NCBI GenBank assembly: GCA_019677205.1
Contig: JAAMXY010001559.1
Location: forward strand, 1-35,970
Direction of reading: 5' to 3'
Length of the DNA stretch: 35,970 nt
Source of the DNA: Pinguiococcus pyrenoidosus
Lineage: Eukaryota > Sar > Pinguiophyceae > Pinguiochrysidales > Pinguiochrysidaceae
The translations under genes and the position numbers were made by a program. Of this stretch, positions 32,401 through 35,970 are shown in pieces; within the stretch, counting starts at the first letter, position 1; each line of letters begins with the position of its first letter. The notes under the pieces were generated by a model. That model had not been told where the DNA came from. It saw only the letters and a program-made list of their open reading frames with translations, and did no database searches.

Positions 32401-35400
32401 GCTTCCCACAGCGCTCGATTCAGCTTCTTCCCCGTCCTGCTGCCAGGGCTCGTGTCCCCCGGCGTCTCTGTCATTGTCCGGCTTTATCCCTTTACTCACG
32501 GACTCATCCACCATGCGGCCGGGATCTGCCTTTGGCGATCCCCCGCGAACTACATGTGCAGCGGGCTTCTCCTCCCCGTCCTCTCCGGGCTGCTTGTCGG
32601 TGTCAGCCGTGTTCTCGATCTTACGGGTATCGAGTTCTCCCTCCGCTGCCGCCTCCTCCTCCTCCTCCTTCTTCTCCTCCTTCTTCTCCTCCTTGTCCTC
32701 CTCGTCGTTCTCGTGGTTCTCACTCGCCGTCTCGCAGAGGGTCCGAATCGCCGCCTCGAGCGCCGCGGTCACCACGGACTGCAGCTTCATCAGCACATCC
32801 AGCTTGTTCAGTCCCTTCCTTGCAAGGCCTTCCCTGAGACGTTTTCTGAAGCGATCCTCAGCAAGCACCTTTGGCATATCGATCTGGTCCGCAGCAGAGC
32901 TCTTCATGAGATGCTGCGCCGCGATGATGGCGTCTCGCACGAAAGACGAGTCGCTTGCTGCAGATCCAGACGCCGCCGTATCCTGGGCACAGAGGCCGCA
33001 CTGCAGCACGTACGACCTCGCAAACTTCTCGACCTCCTCGTCCGTTTTGTCGCGAACTCCAGACTCCATCCGTATGATGCGCCAGCGGCCAAAGCCGAAA
33101 GTGAGCAAGGCTCTCAAGAACCGGTCTCGCGAATGCAAGCCCCAGTCCTTCGGCTTCACTTTGTCCACCTTTCGCTCCTTCGGGGCTTTGCCTGCCTTTC
33201 GCTCCTCCCCGTCCTTCCGCTTGTCTCTCTTCGAGGCCTTTGCGCCGTCTGTGGCGGCTTTGTCGCCATCCCGTCTTTCCTTCTTGCCTTGCTTCTTGCG
33301 TGGACCTGCATCGGCATCCGGCGATCCCGCACCAGCACCTTCAACACCGTCCGCTGCGTCGCCCACTGACTTCCGATCAGTCACCTCATGCGAAGGGTCA
33401 AAGAACTCTGCCTGCTTCCGCTTCCTCTTCTTGTCGAGGTACTTGTCGTTCTCGATGCTGCTATTCATCTGACTCTCTAACAGGGCCGGGTCCGTTGGCA
33501 GTGCCGCGGGCTCCTCGAGGCCCACCGCCTTCTTCCAAAACAGAGGATCGTCGAGATCCACTTCCTCCTCTCCATTCACAGTGGACACAAAACTAGCCTT
33601 GCTGAAGGAGCTCAGCGCACTGCTCGAGCTGTTGACGCCATACGAGACCTTTGTGGAGGACCTCTGCAGGATGGCGTCGATGTCCGACTCCTCAAAGTCC
33701 TGTATTTCGCCGGCAACGCGCTCCTCTTCTCGGAAGACATCGTATGCCCCCTTCTTGAGCAGCTCGTCTATCTCCGACGCCTGCATGCTTTGATTCACCC
33801 CCGCTCCCGTGAGCATCTGGTGGGACCCGGCGTTCTCGTCGTCGTCCACCTGAGCGCGGGCGTGGCTGAGCATGGCGCGATCCAGGCCTAGCTTCATCGA
33901 GGCCGCATGGAACATGTGGACCTCGTAGGTTTTCTTGGTGAGCAGACGATAGACCTTGACGGCCTTCGTCTGGCCTATCCTGTGCGCTCGGGCCTGAGCT
34001 TGAAGATCATTGTGCGGGTTCCAGTCCGAGTCGTAGATCACCACCGTGTCAGCCACCGTGAGGTTCAGACCGACGCCGCCAGCCCTCGTGCTCAGGAGCA
34101 TGATGAACGGTGAGGTCCCATCCGTCTCAGAGCCGCGGCTGAACCTTTGGACAGCCTTGTGACGCATGCTTGCCCGTGTCGATCCGTCAAGGCGCTCGAA
34201 TCGATAGTTCTTCCATCGTAGATAGCGCTCCAGGATGTCCAGGACACGAACCATCTGGGAGAAGATTAGCACCTTGTGGCCCTGTTCGAAGAGGCGGGGC
34301 AGCAGTTTGTCCAAGAGCACCATCTTCCCGCACGATTGCACCAGCTGGCGGCCTTTCGCGTCGTCGGAGGCATCTTCGTCTGCCCCCAGTCCCATTCCCT
34401 CAAGGATGCGGGCCTCCACGCCGTTGTTCAGGTACGGGTGATTACAGCATTTCCTCAGCTCCATCATGACGTTCATGAGGGAAGGTGCGTTGCTTGACTT
34501 GTTGCCCTTGTAGAGGAAGGACGTGTTCCGTTCGTAGATCGCCTTGTAGAACTGGCGTTGCACGGCGGTGAGCGTGACCTCGACGATGGTCTCCTCCTTG
34601 GGCGGCAGGCTCTTCTCCACGTCTTCCTTCACGCGCCGGAGAAGGTACGGCTTCAGCACCTTGTGGAGCTCAGCTACCTGGGCTGCGTTTGTCAGGTCGC
34701 CGAACCTCTCAATGAAGTCCTCCTCCGACATGAACTTCTTCCTGTCGGCAAAGTGCAGGAGCGCCCACAGCTCCTCGGTCTTGTTCTGCAGCGGCGTTCC
34801 TGTCAGCAGAATGCAGTAATCTCTCCGGAGCTCCGCCAATTGGCAGAAAAGCTTGGACTTGGTCGACTTAAGGCGATGCGCTTCGTCCACCACAAGCACG
34901 CGCCAAGGGACTTTCGACAGGACGCTGAGATCGCGAATCGCGATCTCGTAGGTCGTGATGAAGACCTGGAACTTCGTGATCCGCTTCTCAAAGAACTCGG
35001 CCGCGAGATCTCCGTCAATGTACGGCTCCTGGAACCAGAACTCATTCCTCTGGATGAGCTGCCGCGAGCTGGCGTTGCCGTGATACACGAGCGTGTTGAA
35101 CTGGGGCGCCCAGGTCTTGATCTCTGCTTCCCACTGCCGCAGGAGACTGAGCGGCGCGACAACAAGAAACGGACCTGCAAACCCTTCATCCTGCAGCTCC
35201 GCGACCTTCATCATGAAGGCAATCGTTTGAATTGTCTTTCCGAGTCCCATTTCGTCCGCGAGAATGCTTGGCCTCCGTTGCCACCAGTTCCACAGCAGCC
35301 AGTTCACGCCCTCGAGCTGATACGAGCGCAGCTTCAGCGCCTCCCCTTCGCCGGTCTCCCCACCGAAGATGGGGCTCTCGTTCATCTTCTCAAAGGCATT

Positions 35401-35970
35401 GAGGCGGGGTCTCCGCCCCAGCGGGAGCCGGATGGCTCGTGCACTGCCCTTCGGGGTCTGCAGGCTCCAGAACTTCAGCACAGCGTCGTCGGCTTCCCAG
35501 GATCTGGTGTGCAACGTGGCCCAGTCCTCCCAGGTGGCCTCGCTATACGGCAGATCACGCCATTTCACCAGGTATCGCGTGGCAGCAGCTTTCTTGTTTG
35601 CCTCGGCCTTTTGAGCGCTGCGAGGAGGATCCGCGGAGCCATTCGTGGACCCATCCACCGTCGTCTCCGGCTCGGTGTTCCCACCGTCCTCTTCCAGCGT
35701 CGAGAGGGCTGGGAGCGGATGCGACGGCGTTGACGAGCTTGCTGCGATGATCCGGTGGACTTCGATGTATTCCGTAGGAAAGAAGCCACCGTAGTTCTCT
35801 CGCTCCGCGCCCGCTCCAGCCGCTTCCACGTCGAGATCCATCGCCTCACTGCCGCCGGCGCCGTCAGCGTCGAGAAGCCCTCTTCCCGCCGCCATCTTCT
35901 CGGGGTAGTCCAGCTCGAAACGCTTAATGCGCTGCTTCACCTTCGGGTCCAACCCCTCGAGATCCTGCCT
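29425..35970 (-). CDS. CHD-type SNF2 chromatin remodeller with two AP2-like domains (5' end outside the window)
   Basis: The frame is open to the right edge, so the start and probably the first chromodomain are missing; about 2181 residues are visible. A chromodomain-like segment comes first (EYIEVHRII ... YLVKWRDLPYSEATWEDW). The SNF2 ATPase follows: LRSYQLEGVNWLL, DEMGLGKT, DEAHRLK, LLTGTPLQN, then helicase C motifs VLIFSQMVRVLDILERYL, STRAGGVGLNL and QARARAHRIGQ. A SANT-like part (DRFLRALLTFGFGRWRII) and a SLIDE-like part (WWGLEADVHLILGSFLYGFGRFE) lie near 33140 and 32100. Two AP2-like domains follow at about 31445-31685 (YLGSFTTKEDAAKAWDAVAV) and 31190-31360 (GVWGPFLTEVEAAVTYDFAL). The C-terminus contains a further WGHLVQETG segment. 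Acidic and Lys-rich linkers separate the modules. No intron is evident. Confidence 0.92.
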   Translation of the reverse strand, partial: RQDLEGLDPKVKQRIKRFELDYPEKMAAGRGLLDADGAGGSEAMDLDVEAAGAGAERENYGGFFPTEYIEVHRIIAASSSTPSHPLPALSTLEEDGGNTEPETTVDGSTNGSADPPRSAQKAEANKKAAATRYLVKWRDLPYSEATWEDWATLHTRSWEADDAVLKFWSLQTPKGSARAIRLPLGRRPRLNAFEKMNESPIFGGETGEGEALKLRSYQLEGVNWLLWNWWQRRPSILADEMGLGKTIQTIAFMMKVAELQDEGFAGPFLVVAPLSLLRQWEAEIKTWAPQFNTLVYHGNASSRQLIQRNEFWFQEPYIDGDLAAEFFEKRITKFQVFITTYEIAIRDLSVLSKVPWRVLVVDEAHRLKSTKSKLFCQLAELRRDYCILLTGTPLQNKTEELWALLHFADRKKFMSEEDFIERFGDLTNAAQVAELHKVLKPYLLRRVKEDVEKSLPPKEETIVEVTLTAVQRQFYKAIYERNTSFLYKGNKSSNAPSLMNVMMELRKCCNHPYLNNGVEARILEGMGLGADEDASDDAKGRQLVQSCGKMVLLDKLLPRLFEQGHKVLIFSQMVRVLDILERYLRWKNYRFERLDGSTRASMRHKAVQRFSRGSETDGTSPFIMLLSTRAGGVGLNLTVADTVVIYDSDWNPHNDLQAQARAHRIGQTKAVKVYRLLTKKTYEVHMFHAASMKLGLDRAMLSHARAQVDDDENAGSHQMLTGAGVNQSMQASEIDELLKKGAYDVFREEERVAGEIQDFEESDIDAILQRSSTKVSYGVNSSSSALSSFSKASFVSTVNGEEEVDLDDPLFWKKAVGLEEPAALPTDPALLESQMNSSIENDKYLDKKRKRKQAEFFDPSHEVTDRKSVGDAADGVEGAGAGSPDADAGPRKKQGKKERRDGDKAATDGAKASKRDKRKDGEERKAGKAPKERKVDKVKPKDWGLHSRDRFLRALLTFGFGRWRIIRMESGVRDKTDEEVEKFARSYVLQCGLCAQDTAASGSAASDSSFVRDAIIAAQHLMKSSAADQIDMPKVLAEDRFRKRLREGLARKGLNKLDVLMKLQSVVTAALEAAIRTLCETASENHENDEEDKEEKKEEKKEEEEEAAAEGELDTRKIENTADTDKQPGEDGEEKPAAHVVRGGSPKADPGRMVDESVSKGIKPDNDRDAGGHEPWQQDGEEAESSAVGSKDVKASVERVRADERPSLEASIGSNNEEESAAEGTSAGTDKPVDKRRREVELLRAAFRRGADQCMAAFWEASDHAWEVLVSSFPFGDVRPGWAKMTNWWGLEADVHLILGSFLYGFGRFERIKSDKRLCFHDKGTSQTEDFVDADDLPEAEKDPNGAADSPIIDQGEGKEGREDREDREDKEGNDFSAAQEASEAPSKKRKKYARVEGLTSSLEENGQIRLRATVTGICVTLPSVVEANASHSFIGVSAQRGSVRFTAHFRPEAPLVPKEGEQGEGKGADTDRPEPVYLGSFTTKEDAAKAWDAVAVQQGVSQRNFDENGRARSAETPEEASQDHVPTCGPAGKPVVLPSSFRGVFRVGDEWFADLKRLELGVWGPFLTEVEAAVTYDFALMGKGFTGVNFPIGGVEEAIRQVCGALPADAIKAPQVMPDVRSMNRLAAWLVTSPEATAVKGADEDRSKPSRGKRGTVSEQSLDGAEEGRGAGLETDAEDAQEDHGVRQPSISEHEKERILATAIQSREGSVLEGSLQWKQQRVLSQAPVICTAYLSQLARIVDEGRRKDTLTPGEATVDEMKVDDGEAGHPHRADWELWERAAVFGWLLEHGSPGTRLSFHTKSAYPQQDTVAPELLHAIAPDFAAKSEEADAKASAVDAGSPGKSATSESEQEDERSWRDQNRVLTDLGALTWGHLVQETGIFKTEVEVREFYRTNLLQRINTLAGAYGQQTNAVLNPDEPAAALALALDDFAFPDPVQPLQEQLRRPVCAAVAHHFVMRMRVLRGVRRVVAEKGKSILQFLWGPSGRGDAESFPAWWCPWIHDVALLVDISLRGFRAIHEVSNGSVRKGQRSLFRPAQIRSFARKVFFSPSSTARLPPDMFESQAHQEAWLKRVCSSRPAPGALFSRVTRILQLYNKYYKAPDPNILFPTGSVAVETVTQHPTGFAYPPPRARPLMSGPVECFNAHVAGSDAEGCNQKPVDELYYLEGAAEGVSVSQR
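31190..31685 (-). other. Tandem AP2-like DNA-binding domains within the CHD protein
   Basis: Copy 1 (about 31445-31685) reads SFIGVSAQRG, then a 20-odd residue insert, YLGSFTTKEDAAKAWD and NFD. Copy 2 (about 31190-31360) reads SSFRGVFRVGDEWFADL, then GVWGPFLTEVEAAVTYDFAL and VNFP. Both follow the AP2/ERF pattern: a RGV-type beta strand, a YLGxFxTxEEAAxAYDxAA-type helix and a final NFP/NFD. Confidence 0.75.

Noticed and set aside
32024-33472. Long plus-strand Ser-rich open frame over the CHD gene
   Set aside because: It is the complement of Lys/Glu/Asp-rich linker codons of the remodeller and shows no domain.

Overview
The window is nuclear DNA of a microbial eukaryote. Genes are split by short GT-AG introns (mostly 58-134 nt), several proteins have eukaryote-only architectures, and there are no operons. 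Coding sequence is GC-rich. Two observations suggest an alga with a secondary, red-derived plastid. A bacterial-type IF-2 begins with a signal peptide followed by a Phe at the apparent cleavage site (resembling the ASAF-type bipartite plastid presequence). The oxidosqualene cyclase carries the Tyr/His/Ile residues typical of cycloartenol synthases. A cryptophyte, stramenopile or haptophyte would fit, but I cannot fix the lineage. A short N gap (11778-11796) shows that this is a draft assembly.

Layout: cystathionine beta-synthase (+), EamA-type transporter (-), an 11-exon MORN-repeat protein (-), an NhaA antiporter with two N-terminal band-3-like cytosolic domains (+), an MFS transporter (+), oxidosqualene cyclase (-), organellar IF-2 (+), a CstF64-like RRM protein (-), an unrecognised multi-pass membrane protein (+), a DEP/zinc/START-like/AGC kinase (-), a cold-shock-domain protein (+), and a CHD-type chromatin remodeller with two AP2-like domains, cut by the right window edge (-). 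Strands nearly alternate, so most spacers are shared divergent promoters or shared convergent 3' ends.

The genes do not form one pathway. They cover sulphur amino acid metabolism, sterol synthesis, ion and solute transport, plastid translation, mRNA 3'-end processing, signalling and chromatin. The most unusual items are three protein architectures: (1) two SLC4/band-3-like cytosolic domains in tandem ahead of a bacterial-type NhaA Na+/H+ antiporter; (2) a CHD remodeller with a pair of AP2-like DNA-binding domains inserted after its SANT/SLIDE-like region; (3) an AGC kinase with DEP, zinc-ribbon-like and START-like regions. Exon models were built by hand from splice signals, reading-frame continuity and family knowledge. 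No alignment or search was run.
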